DNA from: Roseibium aggregatum IAM 12614
GTDB lineage: Bacteria; Pseudomonadota; Alphaproteobacteria; Rhizobiales; Stappiaceae
Direction: 5' to 3'
Assembly (NCBI RefSeq): GCF_000168975.1
Contig: NZ_AAUW01000010.1
Coordinates: 124,001 to 188,000, forward strand
DNA length: 64,000 nucleotides
Position 1 is the stretch's first letter, and every line of letters begins with the position of its first letter. Below the pieces are notes generated by a model. The model was not told where the DNA came from and did no database searches. It saw only the letters and a list, made by a program, of their open reading frames with translations. The translations under genes were made by a program, and so were the position numbers. Shown here piece by piece: positions 1-8,918 of the stretch.

Positions 1-1
1 T

Positions 2-151
2 TTGGTGCAGGAAGCGGGCGGTGTATTGACCGACCTGTCGGGCCGGAACCTGATCTACAACCGCGCCAAGACCGGCCACCCGGCCCTGATCGCAGCTCCT
101 GTTGCGCTGATCGGGCCTGTGCGCGACGTGCTCGATGATCTGATCGGATAG
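2..151 (+). CDS. CysQ-like 3'(2'),5'-bisphosphate nucleotidase / inositol monophosphatase family, C-terminal end
   Basis: Only the last 49 codons lie in the window; the reading frame is open from base 2 to the TAG at 149-151. The visible tail contains EAGGVLTDLSG, then YNRAKTGHPALIAAP. This resembles the C-terminal part of the inositol monophosphatase superfamily, where the glycine pair follows the last metal-proximal region, and it is closest to CysQ-type bisphosphate nucleotidases that recycle PAP from sulfate assimilation. The metal-binding motifs lie outside the window, so the subfamily is inference. DUF4170 follows 34 bases downstream on the same strand and may be co-transcribed. Confidence 0.7.
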   Translation: MVQEAGGVLTDLSGRNLIYNRAKTGHPALIAAPVALIGPVRDVLDDLIG

Positions 152-185
152 CGGCACGGTTGCAGCGACGAAAGCGAGGAAATTC

Positions 186-425
186 ATGAGTGACACCGAT
201 ACCCCGAAACAGCTCCTTCATCTTGTGTTCGGCGGCGAGCTGGAAACACCCGAAGGGCTGACGTTCCGGGACCTCAACGATCTGGATATCGTCGGGATCT
301 ATCCGAATTATGCCGAAGCCTACAAAGCCTGGAAATCCAAGGCGCAGGCGACGGTCGACAATGCGCATATGCGCTACTTCATCGTCCACATGCACCGCTT
401 GCTCGATCCGGAAACGGCTTCTTAA
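186..425 (+). CDS. DUF4170 domain protein
   Basis: Small soluble protein of 79 residues. The pattern FGGELETPEG near the N-terminus, then the YAEAYKAWKSKAQATVDNA stretch (about residues 43-61) and MRYFIVHMHRLL, matches the alphaproteobacterial family DUF4170. These proteins are usually 70-85 residues long, and I know of no assigned function. A GA-rich Shine-Dalgarno stretch (GCGAGGAAATTC) precedes the ATG. It lies between the cysQ-like gene and the lipid A genes and is probably in the same transcript. No signal peptide or membrane segment is visible. Confidence 0.8.
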   Translation: MSDTDTPKQLLHLVFGGELETPEGLTFRDLNDLDIVGIYPNYAEAYKAWKSKAQATVDNAHMRYFIVHMHRLLDPETAS

Positions 426-458
426 AGGCAGCGCAGCTCTTTCAGGCGACAATACCAA

Positions 459-1157
459 ATGATCAAACGCCTCGGCCGCCAACCCTGGGTTCTGGCCAGC
501 ATCGGCACTTTGATGGCCCTATACCTGAAGCTGGTCTATCGCACCAACCGGTTCGTCATCGAGCCGGAGGGCGTCCACGAACAGTCCGAAAAGGATCTGC
601 CGGTGATCGTAGCCATGTGGCATGGGCAGCATTTCATGGTTCCGTTCGCCAAACCGGCCCACTGGCCGGCCAAGGTGATGATTTCCCGCTCGGCCGATGG
701 TGAGGTCAACGCAATTGCGGCCCGCAAGCTGGGCCTGGGGCTGATCCGCGCTTCCGGCGGCAAGAATGCCCGCCAGATCAAGAAGCGCGGCGGCATGCGC
801 GGGTTTATCGAGGCGCTTCGCGCGCTGAAGGAAGGCTATTCGATCGCCATGACGGCGGATGTGCCCAAGGGTCCGGCGCGCAAGTCTGGCGTTGGTATCG
901 TTCAGCTTGCCAAGCATTCGGGCCGTCCGGTCCTGCCGGTGGCCGTGGCTACCAGCCGCAGTATCGAGCTCAACAGTTGGGACAAGGCCAGCGTCAATCT
1001 GCCTTTCGGCCGTGGCAGCATCGCGGTGAGCGATCTTATCTGGGTTCCCGCAGATGCGGACGATGCAACCCTTGAGGACTATCGCCTCAAGGTCGAGGAC
1101 GGGCTGAACAAGGCAACGAAGCGGGCGTATGAGCTGGTCGGAAGGGCGGATGGCTGA
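459..1157 (+). CDS. DUF374 lysophospholipid acyltransferase family protein
   Basis: 232 residues. DUF374 proteins are predicted membrane-associated acyltransferases related to LpxL/LpxM. A hydrophobic N-terminal stretch (about 10-27) precedes a WHGQH motif at 54-58, which resembles the HX4D-type acyltransferase block. It is followed by ISRSADGE, RASGGKNAR, an ADVPKGPA block and a SGRPVLPVAVA block, all typical of DUF374. The gene directly precedes waaA and lpxK, which supports a role in lipid A or LPS acylation at the inner membrane. Its stop overlaps the likely waaA start by 8 bases, which suggests translational coupling. The acyl donor and acceptor cannot be read from the sequence. Confidence 0.85.
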   Translation: MIKRLGRQPWVLASIGTLMALYLKLVYRTNRFVIEPEGVHEQSEKDLPVIVAMWHGQHFMVPFAKPAHWPAKVMISRSADGEVNAIAARKLGLGLIRASGGKNARQIKKRGGMRGFIEALRALKEGYSIAMTADVPKGPARKSGVGIVQLAKHSGRPVLPVAVATSRSIELNSWDKASVNLPFGRGSIAVSDLIWVPADADDATLEDYRLKVEDGLNKATKRAYELVGRADG

Positions 1158-2466
1158 CCGGCGCCCCCTTGTCTTCAGTCTCTACAGGGGCCTTGCCCGG
1201 GCCCTGACGCCTCTGTTCAATCTTCTCTTCTGGTTTCGCAGCCGGTCGGGCAAGGAAGTGCCGGCCCGCAAGGGCGAGCGTTTCGGCCGCATGGCAACAA
1301 GCCGCCCCTCCGGAACACTTGTCTGGATCCACGCCGCCAGTGTCGGCGAAACCGTGTCCGTGCTGCCGTTGGTCGAGGAACTGACGGCATCCGGGCACAA
1401 GGTGCTGCTGACCACTGTCACCGTGACGTCGGCCGAGCTGGCGCAGAGCCGTCTGCCCGACGGCGCAATCCACCAGTTCATGCCTTTCGACGCACCTGGT
1501 CCGATTTCCCGTTTTCTCGACCACTGGTCGCCGGATCTGGCAATGGTGGTGGAATCCGAAATCTGGCCCTGCCTGTTCGATGAAATGCGTGCGCGTCAAA
1601 CGCCGTTCGTGCTGCTGAATGGACGCCTGTCGGACAGGTCCTACCGAAGCTGGGCACGGTTTCCGCGCATTTCTGGGTATCTGTTCCGGTGCCTCGATCT
1701 GGTTCTGGCGCAAAGCGCCGCCGATGGCGAGCGGTTCCGCCTTTTGGGCTGTGGCACCGTTTCAACGCCGGGGAACTTGAAATTCGACGCACCGGACCCG
1801 GCCGTGGATGAAGACCAGGCAGCCGCCCTGACGGCGCAGACAGGGCACCGACCAGTGTGGCTGGCGGCGCTGACACATCCGGGCGAGGACGAGATCGTGC
1901 TCGATGCCTTTGGCCGTCTGCGTGAAGAATTCCCGGATCTTTTGCTGCTTCTGGTGCCGCGCCATCCTGCCCGTGCGGATGAGATTTCTGCCCTCATCGA
2001 AACCCATGGCCTGCGCACCGCGCGCAGAAGCCTGAATCAGCCAATCGAAACGGACACAGATGTCTATCTCGGTGATACACTGGGTGAGATGGGACTTTTT
2101 TACAGATTGGCACCGGTGACATTTTTGGGTGGTTCTTTTAACGATGCAGGCGGTCATAACCCGGTGGAAGCCGCGCTTTCGGGCTCGGCGCTGGTCACCG
2201 GGCCGCGCGTGGCGAACGCCCGGGCCGTCTACAAGGATTTCTGGATCCGGCAGGCTTCTCTTAAAGCCGAGCAGCCGGAAGATCTGGCGAAGCACATCGG
2301 CAGCCTTCTGCGCGATCCCGAAAAAGCAAGGGGGCAAGCGGAAACAGCGAGAGCTCTTGTTGAAGCCGGACGCGGCGCGTTGGCCGAAACCCTGAAGGTG
2401 CTTCAACCCATGCTCGGAAAATCTGGCCCGGTGCCTGACACTCCACGCTCTCGGGGCCATGCATGA
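1150..2466 (+). CDS. waaA: 3-deoxy-D-manno-octulosonic acid transferase (KDO transferase)
   Basis: WaaA/KdtA (GT30) adds KDO to the lipid A precursor at the cytoplasmic face of the inner membrane. I prefer the ATG at 1150 (438 residues), with GGAAGG just upstream and an ATGGCTGA overlap with the previous stop; an in-frame ATG at 1129 would add 7 residues. A hydrophobic N-terminal anchor is followed by HAASVGE, whose Glu (about residue 67) is the catalytic base position of the family. The C-terminal half has the GGSF(N)DAGGHNPVEAA block typical of GT30 donor binding. The gene ends in a 4-base ATGA overlap with lpxK. Whether the enzyme adds one or more KDO residues is not predictable here. Confidence 0.93.
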   Translation: MADRRPLVFSLYRGLARALTPLFNLLFWFRSRSGKEVPARKGERFGRMATSRPSGTLVWIHAASVGETVSVLPLVEELTASGHKVLLTTVTVTSAELAQSRLPDGAIHQFMPFDAPGPISRFLDHWSPDLAMVVESEIWPCLFDEMRARQTPFVLLNGRLSDRSYRSWARFPRISGYLFRCLDLVLAQSAADGERFRLLGCGTVSTPGNLKFDAPDPAVDEDQAAALTAQTGHRPVWLAALTHPGEDEIVLDAFGRLREEFPDLLLLLVPRHPARADEISALIETHGLRTARRSLNQPIETDTDVYLGDTLGEMGLFYRLAPVTFLGGSFNDAGGHNPVEAALSGSALVTGPRVANARAVYKDFWIRQASLKAEQPEDLAKHIGSLLRDPEKARGQAETARALVEAGRGALAETLKVLQPMLGKSGPVPDTPRSRGHA

Positions 2467-3485
2467 AGACGGCGCCCGACTTCTGGTGGAAGCCGGGATC
2501 GACGCTGGCTAGCTGGCTGCTGTCGCCGGCTGGCTGGATTTATGGCCTCGTCTCCGGACGGCGCATGTTGAAGAAACCGAAAGCCAGGAGCCGGTTGCCC
2601 GTCATCTGTGTCGGCAATTTCGTGGTCGGCGGCACCGGCAAGACACCCTTTGCCATTGAACTGTCCTACCGCCTGCAGGAAGACGGCCTGCGACCCGGTT
2701 TCCTGCTGCGCGGTTACGGCGGCAAGGCCAAGGGGCCGCTGCTCGTCGACGCTGGTCTGCACGATGCTGATGTGGTTGGGGACGAAGCCTTGTTGCTGGC
2801 CAGATACGGGCCGACCGTGATTTCCGCCGACAGGCCCGCAGGAGCCCGGCTTGCCGAACAGCAGCCCATCGACGTTCTTCTGATGGACGACGGATTTCAG
2901 AACCCGGCCCTGGCGAAAGACCTCAGCCTGGTGCTGGTCGATTGCAGCGTAGGTTTCGGCAATGGCAAATGCCTGCCCGCCGGGCCCTTGCGGGCGCCGG
3001 CGGCGAAGCAGATCCTCAAGGCCGATTGTCTGGTTCTGGTGGGCGAGGGCGATGCAGCCGAAGAAGCGATCCATCTGGCCGGCCGCAAGGGGCTGCCGAT
3101 CCTGCACGCGCATGTGCGGCCGCAGCCGAACGACGAACTGGCCGGATTGAGGCTCTTTGCCTTTGCCGGCATCGGCAGGCCGCAGAAATTCTTCGATACG
3201 TTGAAATCGCTTGGTTATGACGTGAAGAAAACGCGGGAATTTCCCGATCACCATCTCTACACGCAAGCCGACGCCCGCGCGCTGTTGACCGAAGCCGAGG
3301 AGGCCGGCTTCAAGCTGGTGACGACGTCAAAGGACATGGCACGGCTGGAAACCGCGACGGGGGAACTGTTCCACTGGATCGCATCCAGCGCGGCCGTTCT
3401 GGAAGTGCGAATGGAAATCGACGACGAAGATCGGTTGGCATCGCTCATCAAGGAGAGACTGCGGCAGCGTCAGTTCGGAAAATAA
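2463..3485 (+). CDS. lpxK: Tetraacyldisaccharide 4'-kinase
   Basis: LpxK phosphorylates the 4' position of the lipid A disaccharide with ATP at the inner membrane. The 340-residue length fits the family. An N-terminal hydrophobic helix precedes the P-loop GGTGKT at residues 56-61. LLRGYGG and MDDGFQN follow; the latter is the hallmark LpxK block. FPDHHLYT lies towards the C-terminus. The start codon overlaps the waaA stop as ATGA, so DUF374, waaA and lpxK form a tightly coupled lipid A operon. A convergent DUF2093 gene begins right after it, and no clear terminator is visible in the 26-base gap. Confidence 0.95.
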   Translation: MKTAPDFWWKPGSTLASWLLSPAGWIYGLVSGRRMLKKPKARSRLPVICVGNFVVGGTGKTPFAIELSYRLQEDGLRPGFLLRGYGGKAKGPLLVDAGLHDADVVGDEALLLARYGPTVISADRPAGARLAEQQPIDVLLMDDGFQNPALAKDLSLVLVDCSVGFGNGKCLPAGPLRAPAAKQILKADCLVLVGEGDAAEEAIHLAGRKGLPILHAHVRPQPNDELAGLRLFAFAGIGRPQKFFDTLKSLGYDVKKTREFPDHHLYTQADARALLTEAEEAGFKLVTTSKDMARLETATGELFHWIASSAAVLEVRMEIDDEDRLASLIKERLRQRQFGK

Positions 3486-3511
3486 GGCTGTGTCGTCTTG
3501 CCTGAAGCGGC

Positions 3512-3769
3512 TCAGTGCGTTTCCAGGTACCGCTTCATGGATGCGTTGGCATCGACATAAGCTTCCTGCCGCGCGACAGACCAGTATTTCAGTTCGTCCA
3601 GCGGGATGGCTGTTCCGGTCACCGCACAGCGTACGAACGTCCCCGGTGTTTCCACCTGATAGTCTCCGTCCAGGTAGCGGACACGGGCTTCGCTGGGGAT
3701 GCGCGGATTTTCGTAGCGGTTCATGATCTGCAGTTTGGCTGTCGGTTGATCGGGAAGTCTTGGTAGCAT
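3512..3769 (-). CDS. DUF2093 domain protein
   Basis: Small protein of 85 residues as drawn. The core RYLDGDYQVETPGTFVRCAV then TGTAIPLDELKYWSV with a RQEAY tail is the alphaproteobacterial family DUF2093, of unknown function. Most relatives begin close to the internal Met at base 3724 (MNRYENP), which would give 70 residues. Neither start has a strong Shine-Dalgarno sequence, so the start is uncertain. The gene is convergent with lpxK. The single Cys in RCAVTG is conserved in the family, but no metal site is complete. Confidence 0.8.
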   Translation of the reverse strand: MLPRLPDQPTAKLQIMNRYENPRIPSEARVRYLDGDYQVETPGTFVRCAVTGTAIPLDELKYWSVARQEAYVDANASMKRYLETH

Positions 3770-4035
3770 TTATGGCAGACTGGCGGGTGAGGGCAAGTCA
3801 AAGCTTTGCCGGGGCCATTTCCCACGACAGTCCTTTTCGGCCATAAGCCCGGCAAGGTCCCCCATGCCCAACACGAAAGAGAGCTCGGGGCTTGGAGAAA
3901 TTGGCAAGTGGAATTCTCCGCTTATGGGATGAATTGTGCGTCAAAACGCCTATGTTGGGATAAACAACCAAATTGCCCGGCCTGACAGTGTGACCTCCAC
4001 CGGCCAGACGATCCGGGCGAAATCAGGACAGACAG

Positions 4036-5460
4036 ATGACCCTTTCCACGACCGATCTTATCGAATCTTCAGGCCTGGGGCTCGAAACGGCAAGGCGGAT
4101 CACCCAGGACGCCCTTGATGGCGCGGATGATGGTGAGCTTTTTGTCGAATACCGGCAAAGCGAGGGGCTTGTGTTCGATAATGGCCGCCTGAAGGGCGCC
4201 AACTACGACACCGTGCAAGGCTTCGGCCTCCGGGCGGTGGCCGGCGAAGCTGCGGGCTACGCCCACGCTGGCGACATTTCCGAGGGGGCTTTGAAACGGG
4301 CCGCCGATGCGGTCAGCGCTGTCAAGAAGGGCTATTCGGGCAGCTATGCGGCTGCCCCCGCCCGCACCAACCAGACGCTTTATACCGATGCAAATCCGCT
4401 TGGCGGACCGAGCTTTGAGGACAAGGTCAAGCTTCTGCAGGAAATCGATGCCTATGCGCGGGCAAAAGATCCGCGCGTGCGTCAGGTGTCCGCGTCGCTG
4501 GCCGGGTCCTGGCAGGTGGTCGAGATCCTGCGCGCGGACGGTCATCTGGTGCGTGACGTGCGCCCGATGGTGCGACTGAGCATTTCCGTCGTTGCTGGCA
4601 ATGACGACCGCCAGGAAAACGGCTCTTTCGGTTGCGGTGGCCGGGAAGGTTTCGAGCGGTTCATCACGACGGAAAACTGGCAGGGCGGCGTCGACGAGGC
4701 GCTGCGTCAGGCTCTTGTCAATCTGGAAGCCGTTCCCGCCCCTGCGGGCACCTTCGATGTGGTGTTGGGGCCGGGCTGGCCGGGCATCCTGCTGCATGAA
4801 GCCGTTGGCCACGGCCTCGAAGGCGATTTCAACCGAAAGAAAACCTCCGCATTTGCAGGCCTCATGGGCCAGCGCGTTGCCTCGCCGGGTGTCACCATCG
4901 TCGACGACGGCACCATCGCCGATCGTCGCGGTTCGCTGACGGTGGACGACGAAGGCACGCCGTCCAGCCGGACGGTGCTGATCGAAGACGGCATCCTGAA
5001 GGGCTACATGCAGGACCGCCAGAACGCGCGTCTGATGGGCATGGAGCCGACCGGTAACGGCCGCCGGCAATCCTATGCCCACATTCCCATGCCGCGCATG
5101 ACCAACACGGTGATGATGGCGGGCGACAAGGACCCGGACGAGATCCTGGCGTCGGTCAAGGACGGCATTTACGCCGTGTCCTTCGGTGGCGGCCAGGTTG
5201 ACATCACCTCCGGCAAATTCGTGTTCTCCTGCACCGAGGCCTACCGTGTCCAGAACGGCAAGGTCGGCGCACCGCTGAAAGGGGCGATGCTGATCGGCAA
5301 CGGACCGGATGCGCTGACCCGCGTCTCCATGATCGGCAACGACATGAAGCTCGATCCCGGAATGGGCACATGCGGCAAGCAGGGACAGGGCGTGCCTGTC
5401 GGCGTCGGCCAGCCTTCCATGCGCATCAATGCCATGACCATCGGCGGAACGGCGGTCTGA
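4036..5460 (+). CDS. tldD: Metalloprotease TldD
   Basis: TldD pairs with PmbA/TldE to degrade unfolded peptides and, in several bacteria, to mature microcins or modified peptides. The 474-residue length fits. The zinc motif HEAVGH (HExxxH) is at residues 254-259, followed by EGDFNRKKTSAF. The C-terminal FSCTEAY and GKVGAPLKGAMLIGNG blocks are typical of TldD rather than PmbA. An AGGA ribosome-binding site lies about 7 bases before the ATG. No pmbA is in the window. The next gene, a HAD hydrolase, starts 20 bases after the stop and may be co-transcribed. Confidence 0.95.
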   Translation: MTLSTTDLIESSGLGLETARRITQDALDGADDGELFVEYRQSEGLVFDNGRLKGANYDTVQGFGLRAVAGEAAGYAHAGDISEGALKRAADAVSAVKKGYSGSYAAAPARTNQTLYTDANPLGGPSFEDKVKLLQEIDAYARAKDPRVRQVSASLAGSWQVVEILRADGHLVRDVRPMVRLSISVVAGNDDRQENGSFGCGGREGFERFITTENWQGGVDEALRQALVNLEAVPAPAGTFDVVLGPGWPGILLHEAVGHGLEGDFNRKKTSAFAGLMGQRVASPGVTIVDDGTIADRRGSLTVDDEGTPSSRTVLIEDGILKGYMQDRQNARLMGMEPTGNGRRQSYAHIPMPRMTNTVMMAGDKDPDEILASVKDGIYAVSFGGGQVDITSGKFVFSCTEAYRVQNGKVGAPLKGAMLIGNGPDALTRVSMIGNDMKLDPGMGTCGKQGQGVPVGVGQPSMRINAMTIGGTAV

Positions 5461-5480
5461 CAAGACTGCCCGGGGAAACT

Positions 5481-6095
5481 ATGCCTGACATAAAATTCGT
5501 TATCTTCGATATGGATCTGGTGCTCTACGACTATGACCACCAGATCCGCCTGAAGCTGCTTGAAGACCTGACGGGACGGCCTGCTGCCGAAATCGATCAG
5601 TCGGTCTGGGGTGGTCCGCATGAAAATGCGGCCGAGGCGGGAAATCCGGCAACGTCCGAAGCCTATCTGAAGCAATTTGCAAGGTTGCTCGAGTATCCGA
5701 TCGACTTCGAAACCTGGGCGGATGTGCGCCGCCAGATGATGCGCGCGCGGCCGGATGTGTTGTCGCTCGTCCGCAATTTGAAGAGGGCCGCGGACGTCGC
5801 GCTTCTCACCAACAACGGCATGCTGTTGAAGGAGGCCTTACCGGTCTGCGCGCCGGAGACTGTCGAGATTTTCGGCGAAAAGGCGCACGTCTCGGCGGAG
5901 TTTGGCGTCCGCAAACCGGATCCGCTCATCTATGAGCGCGTCTGCAGCCGGTATGGCTACCGTCCAGAGGAAAGCGCGTTTGTCGATGACCGCGAGGAAA
6001 ATGTCGAGGGCGCGCTAAGTGCCGGATTGACCGGCCACCTCTACGAGACTGCCGAAGGCCTTGAAACCTTCCTGAGGGCTTACCGGTTGATCTGA
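5481..6095 (+). CDS. HAD-superfamily hydrolase, subfamily IA
   Basis: 204 residues from the ATG at 5481; an upstream in-frame extension would run inside tldD and is not supported. Motif I is FDMDLVLYD, with the two catalytic Asp near residues 10 and 12. The central LLTNNG gives motif II, GVRKPDP supplies the motif III Lys, and FVDDREENVEGA is motif IV. This order is typical of phosphatases such as epoxide-hydrolase-N-like or glucose-1-phosphatase-like HAD-IA members. The usual DxDG has become DMDL, which is common in this branch. The substrate is unknown. It lies directly downstream of tldD. Confidence 0.8.
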   Translation: MPDIKFVIFDMDLVLYDYDHQIRLKLLEDLTGRPAAEIDQSVWGGPHENAAEAGNPATSEAYLKQFARLLEYPIDFETWADVRRQMMRARPDVLSLVRNLKRAADVALLTNNGMLLKEALPVCAPETVEIFGEKAHVSAEFGVRKPDPLIYERVCSRYGYRPEESAFVDDREENVEGALSAGLTGHLYETAEGLETFLRAYRLI

Positions 6096-6126
6096 CTGGC
6101 ACGGGTGCCCGGGTATCAGGCTGGTG

Positions 6127-6741
6127 TCAGGCTTTCGGGTGAAAGTGTCTTTGAGGCAGCAGGTCGTCCGCGCTGAACGTTCCATTGCCGGCTATCACCA
6201 TGCCGCGAGCGACGGTCAGGTTTCTGGCGACGCCACTGCCTTTCAGTAGTCCCGCCCTCAGGTCCGGATCGTCTTCCCGAAAGGAGCCTCCGTCCGCCAG
6301 CGTGCAGCTATCGACGGTAATGTTGCCGAGGATCTGGCTGCCATCGCCCAACACGCATCTGCCGAACAGGGCCGGGTTGTTAAGGTGCCGGCCATGGCTG
6401 CCGATCCGGATCTCCGCGCCGGGCCTGTTGGCCTTGGCGGTAAACCCGCCTTCGCCGAACTGGTTGTTGCTTCCAATCAGAATGTTGCCGGTCACCGCCT
6501 CGAAAAGGCTGCCCGCGTGCACACTGTTGTCGTCTCCAAGGCGGATCTCCATGCCGGTTGAGGCTTTAAGCGTGACGCCTGGATAAAAGGTATTGTTTTT
6601 CCCGGCCGTTACGCCTGCCGATATCAGCGTGGAAAAGGGATCCAGAACGTGATTGCCCGCAAGGGCGTCCATCATCTGTGACAAGGGCAGAAACCCGCAG
6701 GCAAGGCGGGCAGCATCGATAGAGGCAAACAGGCCGGACAT
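6127..6741 (-). CDS. Left-handed beta-helix (hexapeptide-like) protein of unknown function
   Basis: 204 residues from the ATG at 6741; an upstream in-frame extension to 6819 lacks support. After a short helical N-terminus (SIDAARLACGFLPLSQM), the protein consists of repeats such as VTAGKNNTFYPGVTL, IRLGDDNSVHAGSL, ILIGSNNQFGEGGF and IRIGSHG. These have the hydrophobic-x-x-G-x-x spacing of trimeric hexapeptide-repeat proteins. It resembles acyl- or acetyltransferase folds, but I see no recognisable catalytic His context, so it could be a non-enzymatic beta-helix protein. It is convergent with the HAD gene and divergent from the KefB-type antiporter. Confidence 0.55.
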   Translation of the reverse strand: MSGLFASIDAARLACGFLPLSQMMDALAGNHVLDPFSTLISAGVTAGKNNTFYPGVTLKASTGMEIRLGDDNSVHAGSLFEAVTGNILIGSNNQFGEGGFTAKANRPGAEIRIGSHGRHLNNPALFGRCVLGDGSQILGNITVDSCTLADGGSFREDDPDLRAGLLKGSGVARNLTVARGMVIAGNGTFSADDLLPQRHFHPKA

Positions 6742-7039
6742 GCTGTGAGGGGTTCCTGTTGGAGGGCGGGTGAAACGTACCACCGTGCAGAGCGCACGCT
6801 GTCTTCCAAGCTCTTTCACCGGATGCGCACGAAGCTACGCAGCGACGTTCCGGCTTGCAATCAACTTGTGCGGTCCTTCGCGGGTTTGGCCGTGCCTGGA
6901 TTGAAAATAAAGCACTTTTTTGCTGCAGGCGCTGGATTTGATGGAGGGATGGGGCGTATTCTCTGATATCTTCGAAGAGTGCCGGATTTGCTTGGCGTAA
7001 ACAGGCGAAAAGGCGGGATCTAACGGCATAGGAGAAGGA

Positions 7040-8833
7040 ATGGCAGCAGAAGGAGCCCCTCCGTTTTTCGCTGAGTCGATCGTGTTTCTGGCGGCAACGG
7101 TCGTCGCGGTTCCGATCGCCAAGCGGCTGGGGCTTGGGTCGGTGGTCGGATATCTCGCCGCCGGGGCGGTGATTGGTCCGCACGGCCTTAAGCTTCTGGG
7201 ATCCGGCGAGGATGTGCTTCACGTCGCCGAACTGGGCGTTGTCCTGCTGCTCTTCGTCATAGGCCTGGAGCTGGACCCGCGAAAACTCTGGCGGATGAAG
7301 CGCGACATCTTCGGCCTTGGGACGGCACAGGTGCTTCTCACTGGTGTGACCTTTTACGCAATTGGGCGATTTGTCGGCTATTCCTTCACCACGTCTTTGG
7401 TGGCCGGTTTCGGCCTTGCCCTCTCATCCACCGCATTCGCGTTGCAGATCCTGCAGGAACGCGGTCAACTGTCGTCAGCCTACGGCCAGCGGGCGTTCGG
7501 CATCCTGTTGCTTCAGGATATCGCCATCGTGCCGCTGCTGGCGATGGTGGCCATTCTGGCACCGGGGGAAGGCCAGTCCACCTACACTCAGATCCTGAGC
7601 GAGATCATGATCGTTCTGGCGGCGGTGGCCGCCGTTGTCCTGACAGGCCGATATCTGGTGTCGCCGATTTTCCTGTTGCTGGCGGCAAGTCGGGCGCGCG
7701 AGGTCATGCTGACGGCGGCGCTTCTGGTCGCCCTCGGCAGCGCCGGCATCATGCACGCGGTGGGCCTGTCCATGGCGCTCGGCGCTTTCCTGGCCGGTGT
7801 GCTGCTGGCCGAATCGAGTTTCCGACACACACTGGAAGCGGATATCGAGCCCTTCCGGTCTTTATTGATGGGGCTGTTTTTCGTCGCTGTCGGCATGTCG
7901 CTCGATTTTTATCTGGTGATGAGCCATTGGGAGATCCTCGCCATTGGCGTCTTGTGTGTCATGGGCGTGAAGGGGATCTTCCTCTGGGCCCTGTCGCGTG
8001 GCACCGGCTCGCCGAATTCTGATGCTCTGCGCATAGCCGTCACCCTGCCTCAAGGGGGCGAATTCGCCTTTGTTCTGTTCACGGCTGCCGTTGGCGAGCG
8101 CCTGCTGACCTACCAGGACGTCAATCAGCTCAATGCTATTGTCGTCTTGACCATGCTTCTTACGCCGGTCGCCTGTCTCGGGCTGGACCGGCTGGCCGCC
8201 AGGGTGAAGGCACGCGGCGTTGAAAATCCGTCGATTGAAACCTTCGAGGAAGCAACGCCAACGGTGCTGGTGATCGGCTTTGGACGTTTCGGCATGGTGG
8301 TTGCCCAGTTCCTGACATCCGAAGGCCTGGAGATCACGGCAATCGACAACCGGCCGGACCGCATCGCCTATGCTCGCAAGCAGGGCTACAAGGTGTACTA
8401 CGGCGATGCCACGCGCGCCGATGTGCTGGCGGCGGCCGGTGCCGGCAAGGCTGCGCTTGTCGCCATGTGCATCGAAAACGACAAGGTGATGGGCAAGGCA
8501 ATCGATCTCGTCCGCGAGGGCTTCCCCGATGCCCTGATCTTCTGCCGCGCGACAGACCGCGCCCATATGCTGGATCTCACCAAGCGCGGGGTCGATTTCC
8601 AGATTCGCGAGACGTTCGAATCAAGCGTCGTCTTCGGCCGGGCGGCGCTGGAAGCGCTTGGAACCCCGCTCGACCGGATCGACCAGATCGAGGAAGACGT
8701 GCGCGACCGGGACGAGGAGCGCCTTGCCCAGCAGCTGCGTGAGGGCATGTTCGCCGGTGCGGACAAGCTTCACAAGGTGACGCCGCGCCGGCCGATGGAG
8801 ACAAAAGCCCCCGACGCGCCAGCCGCTGAGTAG
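7040..8833 (+). CDS. Monovalent cation:proton antiporter-2 (CPA2), KefB/YbaL-type with RCK domain
   Basis: 597 residues. The first 380 or so form the Na+/H+ exchanger domain with about 12 hydrophobic segments, including the AAGAVIGPHGL and LLLFVIGLELDP signatures of CPA2 transporters. An RCK_N (TrkA-N) nucleotide-binding domain starts near residue 407 with VLVIGFGRFGMVVAQ (GxGxxG-like), an acidic Asp after beta-2 and YGDATRADVL. The protein is therefore a K+/H+ efflux system gated by NAD(H) or glutathione adducts. Whether it is glutathione-gated KefB/C proper or a YbaL-like paralogue is not decided. No ancillary KefF/KefG is adjacent. GGAGAAGGA directly precedes the ATG. Confidence 0.9.
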   Translation: MAAEGAPPFFAESIVFLAATVVAVPIAKRLGLGSVVGYLAAGAVIGPHGLKLLGSGEDVLHVAELGVVLLLFVIGLELDPRKLWRMKRDIFGLGTAQVLLTGVTFYAIGRFVGYSFTTSLVAGFGLALSSTAFALQILQERGQLSSAYGQRAFGILLLQDIAIVPLLAMVAILAPGEGQSTYTQILSEIMIVLAAVAAVVLTGRYLVSPIFLLLAASRAREVMLTAALLVALGSAGIMHAVGLSMALGAFLAGVLLAESSFRHTLEADIEPFRSLLMGLFFVAVGMSLDFYLVMSHWEILAIGVLCVMGVKGIFLWALSRGTGSPNSDALRIAVTLPQGGEFAFVLFTAAVGERLLTYQDVNQLNAIVVLTMLLTPVACLGLDRLAARVKARGVENPSIETFEEATPTVLVIGFGRFGMVVAQFLTSEGLEITAIDNRPDRIAYARKQGYKVYYGDATRADVLAAAGAGKAALVAMCIENDKVMGKAIDLVREGFPDALIFCRATDRAHMLDLTKRGVDFQIRETFESSVVFGRAALEALGTPLDRIDQIEEDVRDRDEERLAQQLREGMFAGADKLHKVTPRRPMETKAPDAPAAE

Positions 8834-8870
8834 GCCGGGGGATGGCGGTATCACCGGGTCCTGAACAGAA

Positions 8871-8900
8871 AAAGGCGCCTCAGGGGCGCCTTTCGTTTGC
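8871..8900. terminator. Bidirectional intrinsic terminator between the antiporter gene and ialB
   Basis: A perfect 9-bp stem AAAGGCGCC / GGCGCCTTT (8871-8879 and 8885-8893) with a short loop. It is flanked by A-rich sequence on the left and CGTTT on the right, so it can end transcription of both convergent genes. Confidence 0.8.
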
Positions 8901-8918
8901 TTGTTGCCTGGTATCCGG

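Noticed and set aside
4069-5463. A 464-codon minus-strand frame opposite tldD
   Set aside because: Shadow of tldD in GC-rich DNA; composition is biased and no family pattern is visible.
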